A program made the position numbers and the translations under genes. Source: Rhodobacter flavimaris (GTDB taxonomy: Bacteria; Pseudomonadota; Alphaproteobacteria; Rhodobacterales; Rhodobacteraceae). From it: DNA of 48,283 nucleotides. The notes under the pieces were generated by a model. The model had not been told where the DNA came from, searched no databases, and was given only the letters and a program-made list of their open reading frames with translations. Positions 8,690 through 16,940 of the stretch are shown here, in pieces (the first letter of the stretch is position 1; each line of letters opens with the position of its first letter). The stretch is from contig NZ_JAJUOS010000018.1 of the NCBI RefSeq assembly GCF_021378075.1, positions 1 to 48,283 on the forward strand, read 5' to 3'.

Positions 8690-9611
8690 GTTCGAGTTTC
8701 ATTATGACGCCGCCACTGCGCTGGCACTGGGACAGCGCGACCAGCAGGAAGATACGGTCGCGACGAACTTCCCCGATGGCTCGGGGCACGGGTTCATAGT
8801 CCTCGCCGACGGCATGGGCGGCTACGCGGCAGGCGAGCTTGCCAGCCAGATCGTCGTGGCCGAATTGTGCGACCATCTGCGCGCACATTCGACCGATCCG
8901 ACGAACCTCGAAAGCAACATCGGCCCGATCCTGCGAAATGCGCTGGAACGCGCCAATGATCTGGTCGCCCGCTACACGACCATGCGCCCCGATCTCTATG
9001 GCATGGGGGCCACGGTGGTCGCGCCGATCATCTTCAAGAACCGCCTCTATTGGATCTCGGTGGGCGACTCGCCGCTCTATCTGCTGCGCGGCAACCGCAT
9101 GTTCCGCCTAAACCAGGAACACTCGATGGCGCGCCAGATGGAAATGATGGTGGCCACGGGCGAGCTGACGCAGCTTGAGGCCGATCAGAACCCCGACCGG
9201 TTCTGCCTGACCTCGGTGCTGATCGGCGAGAGCATCCCCGAGGTCGACTGCCGCGACATCCCGGTCGAGCTACAGGACGGCGATATCGTCATTGCGGCAA
9301 GCGACGGGCTGCAGTTCCTTGATGAGGCGCATATCGCCAAGCTTGTGCATGAGCATCGCGACCTGCCCAGCGCCGAGATCAACGCGCGCCTGATGCAGGA
9401 GATCGGCGATCTGAACGATCCCGATCAGGACAATGTCTCGATCTGCGTGCTGAAGATCAGCAAGCAGGCAAAGGCGGCCATGCCGCCGCGCAACCCGCCG
9501 CCCGACCATCGCACCTCGCGCTGGTCGACCCTGCGCAAGACCGTCCTGCTTCGGGTGCATCGCCCCGAGAAGCGGGTCGCCTTCAGCGCAACGGCGGCTT
9601 ACGAAGGCTGA
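8679..9611 (+). CDS. PP2C-family Ser/Thr protein phosphatase
   Basis: The 310-residue protein contains the metal-dependent PPM/PP2C motifs in order: GQRDQQEDT (residues 18-26, usually GxRxxNED), VLADGMGGYAAGELAS, ISVGDSPLYLLR, DIVIAASDGLQFL and DQDNVSICVLKI. The Asp residues that bind the two Mn/Mg ions are all present, so it should be active. A basic C-terminal extension of about 50 residues after the domain (RTSRWSTLRKTVLLRVHRPE) is unexplained. It overlaps the FHA gene and ends 5 bp before the first GTPase gene. The obvious role is to reverse phosphorylation by the adjacent kinase; this is inference from the classic kinase-FHA-phosphatase triad, known for example from type VI secretion control. 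Confidence 0.93.
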   Translation: MLDEFEFHYDAATALALGQRDQQEDTVATNFPDGSGHGFIVLADGMGGYAAGELASQIVVAELCDHLRAHSTDPTNLESNIGPILRNALERANDLVARYTTMRPDLYGMGATVVAPIIFKNRLYWISVGDSPLYLLRGNRMFRLNQEHSMARQMEMMVATGELTQLEADQNPDRFCLTSVLIGESIPEVDCRDIPVELQDGDIVIAASDGLQFLDEAHIAKLVHEHRDLPSAEINARLMQEIGDLNDPDQDNVSICVLKISKQAKAAMPPRNPPPDHRTSRWSTLRKTVLLRVHRPEKRVAFSATAAYEG

Positions 9612-9616
9612 ACGCC

Positions 9617-10900
9617 ATGGCACCGTTCGAACAAATCGCAACCCGCCTCCAGCAAGCGCTGGAGCGGGGCGCCCTTCCGCCCGAAGGGCAGTCGATCGGC
9701 CAGCGCCTGCTGACCCATCTGAGCAGCCCGACCCGGATCACCGTGATCGGCCATCCCGGATCGGGAAAGTCGAGCCTCGTGAACATGCTTCTGGGTGAGC
9801 AGTTAATGCCCGACCTTGGCCAGATCGCGGCGGTCGAGCTGTGGTATGGCCCATCCGCGCGCGCGCTGTTCGAGCTGCCCGATGGAAGCGTGCGCGCCAA
9901 GGATGGGCTGGTCGATCCCGCCCATATCCCCGCTGGCACCTTCCGCATCCGGCAGGAGCTGCCCGACGAGCGGCTGCGCAAACGCCGCTTTCTGGAATTG
10001 ACGCTGCGCGATGGAGGGCCTGACCAGCCTGCCCTGCTGGAGTGGATGGCCAAGCGCACTGATATCGCGATCTGGTGCACGCAGCAGTTCAACGACCTTG
10101 AGCGCGCCGCCTGGGCCGGAGTGCCCGACCACCTCAAGGATCACAGCTTCCTTGCGCTGACCATGGCCGACCGCCTTCACATGCGCGGCGAGCTTGGCGG
10201 CCGGATTTCCGCGCTGCAACCCGTCGTCGCCGAGGAGTTCCTGCGTCTCTACCCCGTGGCCACGCGTCAGGCGATTGCCGCGCGGGAGGCCGCCGAGCAG
10301 ACCAATGACAAGCTCTGGTCGGCCAGCGGCGGCAAGGCGCTGTTCGACGGCATCCAGCAACAGATCGACGCGGCGCGCACGGCAGACCTTGATCACGTCC
10401 ACATTCTGCTCGACCGCTACAAGGTTTCGCTTGAGGAACCCGAACCGCAAGCGGCCCCGAAGGCCGAGGTTGCGCCCCCGCCCAAGGCGCAGCCCGCCCC
10501 CGAGCCGGTCGCCGCCCCGCCCAAGCCCCGCATCGACATCGCCGATGTGGTCCGCCGCGCCACGCAGCACGACCCGAAGCCCGAACCCGCCCGCGTCATC
10601 GACCGCGCACTGGAACTGCTGCAAGGCTGCGCCGAGGAACTGATCGAAACGCCAAATGGCCCGACTGCTGCGAGCGATGTGGTGCTTGAGCGGTGCTCTC
10701 GGGCGGCGGAAGAACTGGTCACGCTGCTGACGTCTTCCGACGACCGTTCGGAAGAGATCGAGGCCTTCCGCGAGGATGCCATCGAGGGGGAGCAGATGCT
10801 GATGCTGCTGCGCCTCGAACGCTCGGAAAACGCGGCGGCGGATGCGCTGACGGTGCTGGTGCAGATGAAAAAGGAGATGTCCGAACGCCGCGCGCGATGA
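9617..10900 (+). CDS. P-loop GTPase-like protein 1 (degenerate G3), proline-rich linker and helical tail
   Basis: The 427-residue protein has a clear Walker A/G1 motif GHPGSGKSS (45-53) after a short helix. The expected G3 motif DxxG is not in place: the region reads LRDGGPDQPALLEWM. TMAD could be a divergent G4. The segment IAIWCTQQFNDLERAAW is very like HVIWCTHATQAWRQSEAATW in the GTPase encoded at 13136, so the two are probably paralogues. An Ala/Pro-rich linker (about 275-305) leads to a helical C-terminal domain of about 110 residues with many charged residues. There is no transmembrane segment. The gene follows PP2C by 5 bp. It may be a nucleotide-binding partner for the other two GTPases, or a pseudo-GTPase. 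Function is unknown. Confidence 0.75.
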   Translation: MAPFEQIATRLQQALERGALPPEGQSIGQRLLTHLSSPTRITVIGHPGSGKSSLVNMLLGEQLMPDLGQIAAVELWYGPSARALFELPDGSVRAKDGLVDPAHIPAGTFRIRQELPDERLRKRRFLELTLRDGGPDQPALLEWMAKRTDIAIWCTQQFNDLERAAWAGVPDHLKDHSFLALTMADRLHMRGELGGRISALQPVVAEEFLRLYPVATRQAIAAREAAEQTNDKLWSASGGKALFDGIQQQIDAARTADLDHVHILLDRYKVSLEEPEPQAAPKAEVAPPPKAQPAPEPVAAPPKPRIDIADVVRRATQHDPKPEPARVIDRALELLQGCAEELIETPNGPTAASDVVLERCSRAAEELVTLLTSSDDRSEEIEAFREDAIEGEQMLMLLRLERSENAAADALTVLVQMKKEMSERRAR

Positions 10901-10989
10901 AATGCGCCGATACCGCCGCCTGACACAGCCGCGTCAAGCTTTGACCACATTCCGATTCAAGAATGCGGAGAAGTCAGAAACGTATTTTC

Positions 10990-11052
10990 ATGAATGCCAT
11001 GCTCAAGTTCATTCCGAAGACCCAGCAAACCGCCAAGACAGGTGAGGCATGA
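10990..11052 (+). CDS. Possible 20-codon leader ORF overlapping the dynamin-like gene
   Basis: In the 148-bp gap before the large GTPase gene, ATG 10990 opens a 20-codon frame (MNAMLKFIPKTQQTAKTGEA). Its TGA overlaps the next start codon as ATGA. The overlap would couple translation of the two. Its own ribosome-binding site is poor, since the purine-rich GGAGAAG lies about 14 bases upstream. It may be chance; no homologue is known to me. Confidence 0.25.
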   Translation: MNAMLKFIPKTQQTAKTGEA

Positions 11053-13139
11053 CGATAGTGCCGCAGATCACAACGGGTGACCGACTCACGTCGATTGCGC
11101 CACGCGAATGCCTGAATGCCGGGCTGGAGCCGCTGGCCGATTTCGCCGCGCGCGTGAAAGAGGTCGAGGCGACGCTGGAAACGCTTGAGCATGTCGCGGG
11201 CGATGCCGCGGCTCGGTCTGTCGCGCGCTTGCGCCACGAACTGGCCGAGTTCGAACCCGCAATCACCTTCCTCGGGCAGGTCAAGGCGGGCAAGACCACG
11301 CTGGTCAACGCGCTTGCCGGCTGGTCCGACCTGCTGCCCGCCGACGTGAACCCCTGGACCTCGGTCGTCACCTCGCTGCACCTGATGCCCGGCACGCACC
11401 GCAAGGAGGTGGGCGCCCGCTTCCAGCTGATGAAGGAAGACGAGTGGGATCGCCTGCTCAACAAGGGCGGCCGTCTGGGTGAGCTGGCGCAGCGCGCCGA
11501 TGCCGAGGGCGAACTGGCCAAGATCCGCGAACAGATCGAGGCGCTGCGCGAGAAATCCCGCCGCCGCCTGGGCAAGAAGTTCGAACTGCTGCTGGGGCAG
11601 GAACACGAATACGGCTATTTCGACAAGAACCTGCTGGAACGCTACATCTGCTTGGGCGACGACTTCCTGGATGAAGACGCGCCCGAGGAAGAGGAACATC
11701 AGGGCCGCTTCGCCGATATCACGCGCGCGGCCGACCTCTATCTGCATTGCCAGACCATGCCGATGCAGATGTGTCTGCGCGACACGCCCGGCGTGAACGA
11801 CACCTTCCTGATGCGCGAGCAGGTCACCATCAACGCCGTGCGCGAAAGCCGTATCTGCGTCGTGGTCCTTTCGGCCCATCAGGCGCTGACCTCGGTCGAC
11901 ATGGGCCTGATCCGGCTGATCTCGAACCTGCACTCGCGCGACGTGGTGATCTTCGTCAACCGCATCGACGAGCTGCGCGACCCAGCGCAGCAGGTGCCCG
12001 AGATCGAGCAGAGCATCCGCGACACGCTGGCGCGTCACAACGGCCCGCAGGACGCCGAGATCATCTTTGGCAGCGGCTACTGGGCCAACAAGGTGCTGTC
12101 CGAAAGCCTCGACGAGATGTCGAAGGCCAGCTCGGACGCGCTGGTGAACTGGGCGCAGCGCGAGCTGGTGGATTCCGAGCTGGACCTGTCGCCCGCCGAG
12201 ATGGTCTGGCACCTGTCGGGCCTGCCCAAGCTCAACCGCGCAATTGCCGATCAGATCGTCACGACCCTCGGCAACCCGAAGCTGCGCAAGATCGCCAGCG
12301 CCGCCGTCACTATCGCCAGCGGTCTGCAAGCCGCAAATATCGTGCGGATCGAGGGCGCGAGCGCCGATACCTCGGTCAGCTTCAACCAGGTGACGGGCGA
12401 GTTCGACGCGCTGGTCGCCACCCACATGAAGGCCCTGCATGACCAGCTGGCCAACGTGACCGGCGCCTATCACGACCGCGCCGACCGGGCGCACGCGAAC
12501 TTCGTCGAACGCGCGACCCATTCGCTGATCGAGCATCTGGAGCGCAACGGCGATCACGACGTTTGGGAATACGACCCGACCGGCCTGCGCGTGCTGCTCA
12601 AATCGGCCTACTCGGTCTATAGCTCGCGCGCGCAGACCGCCGCGAACACCTGCTACAAGGCCGCGGTGATCGACGTTGCCGAACTGCTTTACAAGTCCTT
12701 TGGCAATGCGATCGAGGGCATTCAGCTGTCGATCCCCGAAGCGCCCGATCCGCCCGCGCCGGTGATGCTGGCCCAGACCATCGTGCTGGATTTCAACGAT
12801 GGCTGGTGGGTTTCGTGGTGGCGTCGGACGCGCGGCTACAAGGCCTTTGCCACGCGTTTCTACGGGATGATCTCTGCCGAGACCGCGGATTTCATGGCCC
12901 AATTCAAGACCATCCCACCACAGGATTTCAACGCCCAGATGGAGGCCGTGCTGAAGGGGCTGCTCGATCAGTGCCATGACCTACTGTTCGAGATCGGCAG
13001 CAGCCGTGGGAACAAGGAGCACCTGCAAAGCCTGCTTCTTAACGGCGAAGAGCGCGACCGCCGCGAAGTGATCGACAGCCTGCTCGAGACTCTTCAGGTC
13101 CATGTGGCGCGCAGCAGCGAAGAGGCGCTAGCGATATGA
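11049..13139 (+). CDS. Large dynamin-like GTPase
   Basis: The 696-residue protein has an N-terminal helix (about 25-70) followed by a complete GTPase domain. It has G1 GQVKAGKTT (76-84), a switch-region Thr in NPWTSVVTS, G3 DTPGVND near residue 245, and G4 VNRID near residue 305. A long helical stalk-like region follows. Near residue 580 is the sequence DGWWVSWWRRTRGY, an aromatic/basic patch similar in character to membrane-contacting paddles of bacterial dynamins. Length and domain order fit the bacterial dynamin-like/YjdA-LeoA type group, which remodel or tether membranes. It lies between two smaller GTPases, and the downstream gene overlaps it by 4 bp (ATGA). A GTP-driven membrane role under control of the upstream kinase/phosphatase is inference. 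Confidence 0.85.
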   Translation: MTIVPQITTGDRLTSIAPRECLNAGLEPLADFAARVKEVEATLETLEHVAGDAAARSVARLRHELAEFEPAITFLGQVKAGKTTLVNALAGWSDLLPADVNPWTSVVTSLHLMPGTHRKEVGARFQLMKEDEWDRLLNKGGRLGELAQRADAEGELAKIREQIEALREKSRRRLGKKFELLLGQEHEYGYFDKNLLERYICLGDDFLDEDAPEEEEHQGRFADITRAADLYLHCQTMPMQMCLRDTPGVNDTFLMREQVTINAVRESRICVVVLSAHQALTSVDMGLIRLISNLHSRDVVIFVNRIDELRDPAQQVPEIEQSIRDTLARHNGPQDAEIIFGSGYWANKVLSESLDEMSKASSDALVNWAQRELVDSELDLSPAEMVWHLSGLPKLNRAIADQIVTTLGNPKLRKIASAAVTIASGLQAANIVRIEGASADTSVSFNQVTGEFDALVATHMKALHDQLANVTGAYHDRADRAHANFVERATHSLIEHLERNGDHDVWEYDPTGLRVLLKSAYSVYSSRAQTAANTCYKAAVIDVAELLYKSFGNAIEGIQLSIPEAPDPPAPVMLAQTIVLDFNDGWWVSWWRRTRGYKAFATRFYGMISAETADFMAQFKTIPPQDFNAQMEAVLKGLLDQCHDLLFEIGSSRGNKEHLQSLLLNGEERDRREVIDSLLETLQVHVARSSEEALAI

Positions 13140-14014
13140 CCGACACAAGCCAGACCGGCGCACGCCGAAAACCGCGCCTTGTGCTTATGGGCGAATTCAG
13201 CGCGGGCAAGAGCACGCTGTCGAACATCCTGCTGGAGGGCGAGGCCCTGCCCATGCGCGTGACCGCGACGCGCCTGCCGCCGGTGCATATCTCCTACGGC
13301 GCGCCCTCGGCCATCGCCGAGCATCGCGACGGCACCCGGACCGAGATCGACCCCGCCGATCTGGGCGCGGTCAATCTGGATGAGACGCGCTGGATCCACC
13401 TGACGATGGAGGCCGACACGCTTGAGCTGTGCGACCTGATCGACATGCCCGGCATCTCGGACCCGAACATGCCCTCGGACATCTGGGACGCGGTGATGGA
13501 AAAGGCCGATCACGTCATCTGGTGCACCCATGCGACGCAGGCCTGGCGGCAATCGGAGGCGGCTACCTGGGGCCGGATGCTGCCCTACACGCGCGGCAAG
13601 AACCTGCTGCTTATCACCCAGTTCGACAAGCTACGCAACCCGCGCGACAAGGGCCGCGTGCTGAACCGCGTGCGCAACGAGGTCGATGGGCTGTTCACCA
13701 AGATCTACCCGGTCTCGCTGCTTGAGGCGCTTGAGGCGGGCGACAATTATGACGCCTGGCAGGCGAGCGGCGCGGCTGAATTCCTCGAGCACCTCGTCGA
13801 GATCTTGATGGAGTCTGGCAGCGCGTTGCAGCAGCCAGTCCCGGCCAAGCCGGTGGCCGAGCGCCCCGCCCTGCCCCCGACGATGGAGGCCGCACCGCCC
13901 TGCGCCGAGGCTCCGGCCACCACGCCCATCGTGCCCCGCCGTGTTCACGTCAAGACGACCACAACTGCGCGCCCTCGACCTGAGGACGCCCCTGATCTAA
14001 AACTGGAAACATAA
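13136..14014 (+). CDS. P-loop GTPase 3 (dynamin-like/small GTPase fold) with proline-rich tail
   Basis: The 292-residue protein has G1 GEFSAGKST (19-27), a switch Thr region MRVTATRLPPV, G3 DMPG (103-106) and a G4-like TQFD (161-164). The GTPase domain ends near residue 225. The last 65 residues are rich in Pro, Ala and Thr and look disordered. The GEFSAGKST form of the P-loop is typical of dynamin-type proteins. After G3, the HVIWCT...EAATW segment is shared with the GTPase encoded at 9617. The gene overlaps the dynamin-like gene by 4 bp, so the two are probably made in fixed ratio. The intact motifs suggest an active GTPase; its partner and target are unknown. Confidence 0.82.
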   Translation: MTDTSQTGARRKPRLVLMGEFSAGKSTLSNILLEGEALPMRVTATRLPPVHISYGAPSAIAEHRDGTRTEIDPADLGAVNLDETRWIHLTMEADTLELCDLIDMPGISDPNMPSDIWDAVMEKADHVIWCTHATQAWRQSEAATWGRMLPYTRGKNLLLITQFDKLRNPRDKGRVLNRVRNEVDGLFTKIYPVSLLEALEAGDNYDAWQASGAAEFLEHLVEILMESGSALQQPVPAKPVAERPALPPTMEAAPPCAEAPATTPIVPRRVHVKTTTTARPRPEDAPDLKLET

Positions 14015-14039
14015 GGACCCTGCCCAAGGAAGGACGGAG

Positions 14040-14420
14040 ATGCAGATTCAGGACCATCTCGACCAGCTGCTCAGCGACGCGCCCGGCTGCAGCCTCGCGA
14101 CGTTTGGTGATTTGTCGTCTGGCCTGATCCTGAAATGGAGCGCCCCGTCGCCCTGCCCGCGTGAGGTTCTTGACCAGCTTTCCGAGCAATCGTCGGGCTG
14201 TTTTGCACTGCTCGACCCCGCGCTGCTGCCAGAAGGCGTCCCGGCGCCCGAGTACGGGCAGGCCGTGATGGCATTCACCGACCGCGCGACCCGCGTTTTC
14301 GCACGCAGCGCCGAGGCGCCTGACGACATTGTGGGCGCAATGTTCGCCCCGCAGACCGACGCGAATGCCCTGCTGGAACTGACCAGGGAGGCGGCTGAAA
14401 AGCTCGCGAGCCCGCAATGA
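14040..14420 (+). CDS. Small protein with roadblock/LC7-like secondary-structure order
   Basis: The 126-residue protein has a strong ribosome-binding site (GGAAGGACGGAG). Reading the sequence suggests helix (DHLDQLLSDAP), strand (CSLATFGD), strand (LILKWSA), helix (REVLDQLSEQSSGCFALL), three strands (QAVMAFTD, TRVFARSA, DDIVGAMFA) and a final helix (NALLELTREAAEKL). This is the order of the roadblock/LC7 fold. Roadblock proteins such as MglB bind and regulate small GTPases, which would suit the position after three GTPase genes. The assignment is my inference from pattern only; no diagnostic motif settles it. There is no signal peptide or membrane segment. The next gene overlaps by 4 bp. Confidence 0.45.
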   Translation: MQIQDHLDQLLSDAPGCSLATFGDLSSGLILKWSAPSPCPREVLDQLSEQSSGCFALLDPALLPEGVPAPEYGQAVMAFTDRATRVFARSAEAPDDIVGAMFAPQTDANALLELTREAAEKLASPQ

Positions 14421-15190
14421 GCGCCTCGAAACGCAAGACACAGGGCAGTGCCATGGCGACCGAGGATCGGTTGGGCCGCCTGCTCGACCGCCTGTCGAGC
14501 AACCCCGAGGCGTTGGCTATGGAACTTCAGTCGCTGCCGCAATCGCCCGAGGCGCGCCTGCAATTCCTGCTGCGCGAGATTGACGAGACCGTCCTGCCGC
14601 GCCACCTCGACCTGCTTGCGGGTGGGCAGCAGCTCGCGCGGCTGACCGTGTCCAACCGGCGCCTGATTGATATCGACACGCCCGGTCACACCGCACCCTC
14701 GGACGATCCGCAGGCTATGGCCGAGCTTCTCGCCGAGACCCTGACCAAGCTTGCGCGCATCGCCGGGGATCTCTCGCTTCAGGTGACGCGCCGCACCGCC
14801 CTGCCCTCGCATCCCGAAGCCGCCTGTTCGGTCCATACGCTCGAACAGCTTCTGGGGATCGAGCCGAGCCATATCCCGTTCGAACGGCTTTGCCGCCAGA
14901 TCGAGGCGAAAGCCCTGTCGCAATTGGTCTGGGCCAATGGCTCGGATAGGCTCACCGGCGCGCCGGAATGGGTGCCTGCGTTGCGCGACATCGCCACGCG
15001 CTACCGCGCGATGCATTACAAACCGCGCAAGGCGCCCCGCATCCGCCCGATGCGCACCGAGGGCATTGCCGTCCCCCTCTCAGACAAGCTGATCATCGTG
15101 ATCGTCTCGCTTGCCGAAAATGGCCTTGCCGCCGTCATGCCGCGCGCCGAGGGGCTGGCCCTGATCGCGGCCTGGCAACACCCCGCCTGA
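14417..15190 (+). CDS. Conserved-looking protein of unknown function, last gene of the kinase-GTPase cluster
   Basis: I do not recognise this 257-residue protein. It overlaps the preceding gene by 4 bp (ATGA). The N-terminal 60 residues are helical and charged. Residues 60-110 include the SNRRLIDID segment and a helix-rich stretch (AMAELLAETLTKLARIAGDL). The C-terminus has a basic patch (MHYKPRKAPRIRPMR) followed by strands with KLIIVIVSLAENGLAAVM, which could form a small alpha/beta domain. A second roadblock-like domain is possible but weakly supported. It has no signal peptide and no membrane helix. Its place at the end of the operon argues that it works with the GTPases. The start at 14417 is taken for the overlap; a second ATG at 14453 is possible. 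Confidence 0.7.
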   Translation: MSASKRKTQGSAMATEDRLGRLLDRLSSNPEALAMELQSLPQSPEARLQFLLREIDETVLPRHLDLLAGGQQLARLTVSNRRLIDIDTPGHTAPSDDPQAMAELLAETLTKLARIAGDLSLQVTRRTALPSHPEAACSVHTLEQLLGIEPSHIPFERLCRQIEAKALSQLVWANGSDRLTGAPEWVPALRDIATRYRAMHYKPRKAPRIRPMRTEGIAVPLSDKLIIVIVSLAENGLAAVMPRAEGLALIAAWQHPA

Positions 15191-15229
15191 CCCATCGCAC
15201 CGAAGGCGCATTTAGCCCCTGAATAAGCG

Positions 15230-15259
15230 TTGCAATTTTTTAGACGATCAGTCTATAAA
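15230..15259 (+). promoter_or_regulatory. acuR promoter with overlapping TAGAC-N5-GTCTA operator
   Basis: TTGCAA (15230-15235) and TATAAA (15254-15259) with 18 bp between them fit a sigma-70 promoter. Inside the spacer and reaching the -10 box is the inverted repeat TAGAC-GATCA-GTCTA (15241-15255), a likely binding site for the TetR-type product of the first gene, which would block RNA polymerase. Transcription would begin almost at the acuR ATG (15265), where no Shine-Dalgarno is seen, so a leaderless mRNA is likely. Confidence 0.6.
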
Positions 15260-15264
15260 TATTC

Positions 15265-15897
15265 ATGAGCAGCGCAGCCCCCCTTTCCCGCCCGCGTGGC
15301 CGGCCCAGAAAATCGGTCGAAGAGATGGCGCATCTGCATGATGCGCTGATCCGGGCGGGGCTTGTGGTGCTGACCGAGAAGGGCTTTTCCGCGGTTGGCA
15401 TTGACGAAATCCTGCGTCTTGCCGGCGTGCCAAAGGGCTCGTTCTACGCCTATTACGACAGCAAGGAAGCCTTCGGGCGCGCGCTGATTACGGCCTATGC
15501 CGGGTATTTCGCAGAGAAGCTCGACCGCTGGTTCCTTGACGAAACGCTGCCCCCCCTCGCGCGCCTGAGCGCCTTCATCGAGGACGCCAAGGCGGGCATG
15601 GCGCGGCACGGGTTTACGCGCGGCTGCCTTGTGGGGAACCTTGGACAAGAGATGGGCACCCTGCCCCCGTCGTTCCGCACCCAGCTTACGGAAGTCCTGC
15701 TCGACTGGCAGGCCCGCACCGCGATCTGCCTGCGCGCAGCGCAGGCGGCGGGCGAGATCGGCCCCAAGGCCGACTGCGATCAGCTGGCGGCAATCTTCTG
15801 GATCGGATGGGAGGGCGCGGTGTTGCGTGCCAAGCTCGAACTCTCGCCCACACCGCTTGACACTTTTGCAGCAGGCTTTCTGGCCATGCTGCGCTGA
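15265..15897 (+). CDS. acuR: TetR-family transcriptional repressor, AcuR-like
   Basis: The 210-residue protein has an N-terminal TetR DNA-binding domain. The helix-turn-helix lies in FSAVGIDEILRLAGVPKGSF followed by YAYYDSKEAFGRAL (about residues 40-75). The rest is a helical ligand-binding and dimerisation domain with conserved TRGCLVGNLGQEM. It stands immediately upstream of acuI, as in Rhodobacter where AcuR represses acuI and released genes until acrylate binds. An inverted repeat over the promoter just before the start codon is its probable operator. The opening sequence SRPRGRPRKSVEEM is the usual basic arm. The identity as AcuR rests on family resemblance and the acuI neighbour; no DMSP lyase gene is seen in the window. 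Confidence 0.85.
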   Translation: MSSAAPLSRPRGRPRKSVEEMAHLHDALIRAGLVVLTEKGFSAVGIDEILRLAGVPKGSFYAYYDSKEAFGRALITAYAGYFAEKLDRWFLDETLPPLARLSAFIEDAKAGMARHGFTRGCLVGNLGQEMGTLPPSFRTQLTEVLLDWQARTAICLRAAQAAGEIGPKADCDQLAAIFWIGWEGAVLRAKLELSPTPLDTFAAGFLAMLR

Positions 15898-15921
15898 CCG
15901 ATCACCCAAGGGAGGACAACC

Positions 15922-16914
15922 ATGTTTCGCGCAATCCTGCTCGAGAAGAACGAGAACGGCACCCAGGCCCGCGTGGCCGAGCTTGACGAAAGCCAGCTTC
16001 CCGAGGGGGATGTGACTGTCCGCGTCGCCTACTCGACGCTGAACTACAAGGACGCGCTGGCGATCACCGGCAAGGGGCCTGTGGTGCGTAGCTGGCCGAT
16101 GGTGCCGGGAATCGACTTTGCCGGCGTGGTCGAGGCATCGGCCCACCCCGATTACAAGCCGGGCGACCGGGTGGTTCTGAATGGCTGGGGCGTGGGCGAA
16201 GGCCATTGGGGCGGTCTGGCCGAGAAAGCCCGCGTGAAGGGCGACTGGCTTGTGCCGCTGCAAGCGCCCTTCACCGCGCGCGACGCGATGGCGATCGGCA
16301 CGGCGGGTTATACGGCGATGCTCTGCGTCATGGCGCTTGAGCGATATGGCATCACCCCCAATCAGGGCGATATTCTTGTCACCGGTGCCGCGGGCGGCGT
16401 GGGCAGCGTGGCGGTCGCGCTACTGGCCAAGCTTGGCTATCGCGTCGTGGCGATGACGGGCCGCCCAGAAGAGGCGGGCTATCTGCAAGAGCTTGGCGCG
16501 GCCGAGGTGATCCCGCGCGGCGATTATTCGGAGCCCGGCCGCCCGCTGGCCCGCGAGCGTTGGGCCGGTGCAGTCGATGTCGTGGGCGGACAGGTTCTGG
16601 CTAATGTCTGCGCATCGCTGAAATATCGTGGCGCGGTCGCGGCCTGCGGTCTGGCGGGTGGGATGTCCCTCCCCGCGACCGTCGCGCCCTTCATCCTGCG
16701 CGGCGTGGCGCTTTTGGGTGTGGACAGCGTGATGTGTCCGCGCGCCGAGCGGCTGGAGGCATGGCGCCGCCTCGCACAAGACCTCGACCCCGGCAAGCTC
16801 GCGGGCCTGACCGAGGAGGTCGCCTTTGACGACGTCATCCCCACCGCCGGAAAGCTGATCGCAGGCAGCCAGCGCGGCCGCGTCGTCGTGCCGATCGCCC
16901 CCGATCTGGCCTGA
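15922..16914 (+). CDS. acuI: Acrylyl-CoA reductase (NADPH), MDR superfamily
   Basis: The 330-residue protein is a zinc-free medium-chain reductase of the AcuI/YhdH group. It reduces acryloyl-CoA to propionyl-CoA with NADPH, which detoxifies acrylate from DMSP cleavage and serves 3-hydroxypropionate assimilation. Visible marks are [13 protein letters not shown] near residue 40, the substrate-domain segment [13 protein letters not shown], and the nucleotide-binding [20 protein letters not shown] near 155, followed by MTGRPEE which suits NADPH. Length agrees with the family (about 325-330). A good ribosome-binding site (GGGAGGA) precedes ATG 15922. It follows acuR by 24 bp and is followed at 26 bp by an AhpD-like gene, so the three form an acrylate-responsive unit. 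Confidence 0.93.
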   Translation: MFRAILLEKNENGTQARVAELDESQLPEGDVTVRVAYSTLNYKDALAITGKGPVVRSWPMVPGIDFAGVVEASAHPDYKPGDRVVLNGWGVGEGHWGGLAEKARVKGDWLVPLQAPFTARDAMAIGTAGYTAMLCVMALERYGITPNQGDILVTGAAGGVGSVAVALLAKLGYRVVAMTGRPEEAGYLQELGAAEVIPRGDYSEPGRPLARERWAGAVDVVGGQVLANVCASLKYRGAVAACGLAGGMSLPATVAPFILRGVALLGVDSVMCPRAERLEAWRRLAQDLDPGKLAGLTEEVAFDDVIPTAGKLIAGSQRGRVVVPIAPDLA

Positions 16915-16940
16915 CAAGCGTTTCAAGACAGGAGAATTTC

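Noticed and set aside
6140..9611. Type VI secretion regulatory genes (ppkA-fha-pppA)
   Set aside because: The enzyme types match, but no tss structural gene is present and the following genes are GTPases.
10974..12977. 667-codon open frame on the minus strand opposite the dynamin-like gene
   Set aside because: It is a shadow of the GTPase gene; its sequence is rich in His/Gly/Arg as expected from reverse reading and has no domain.
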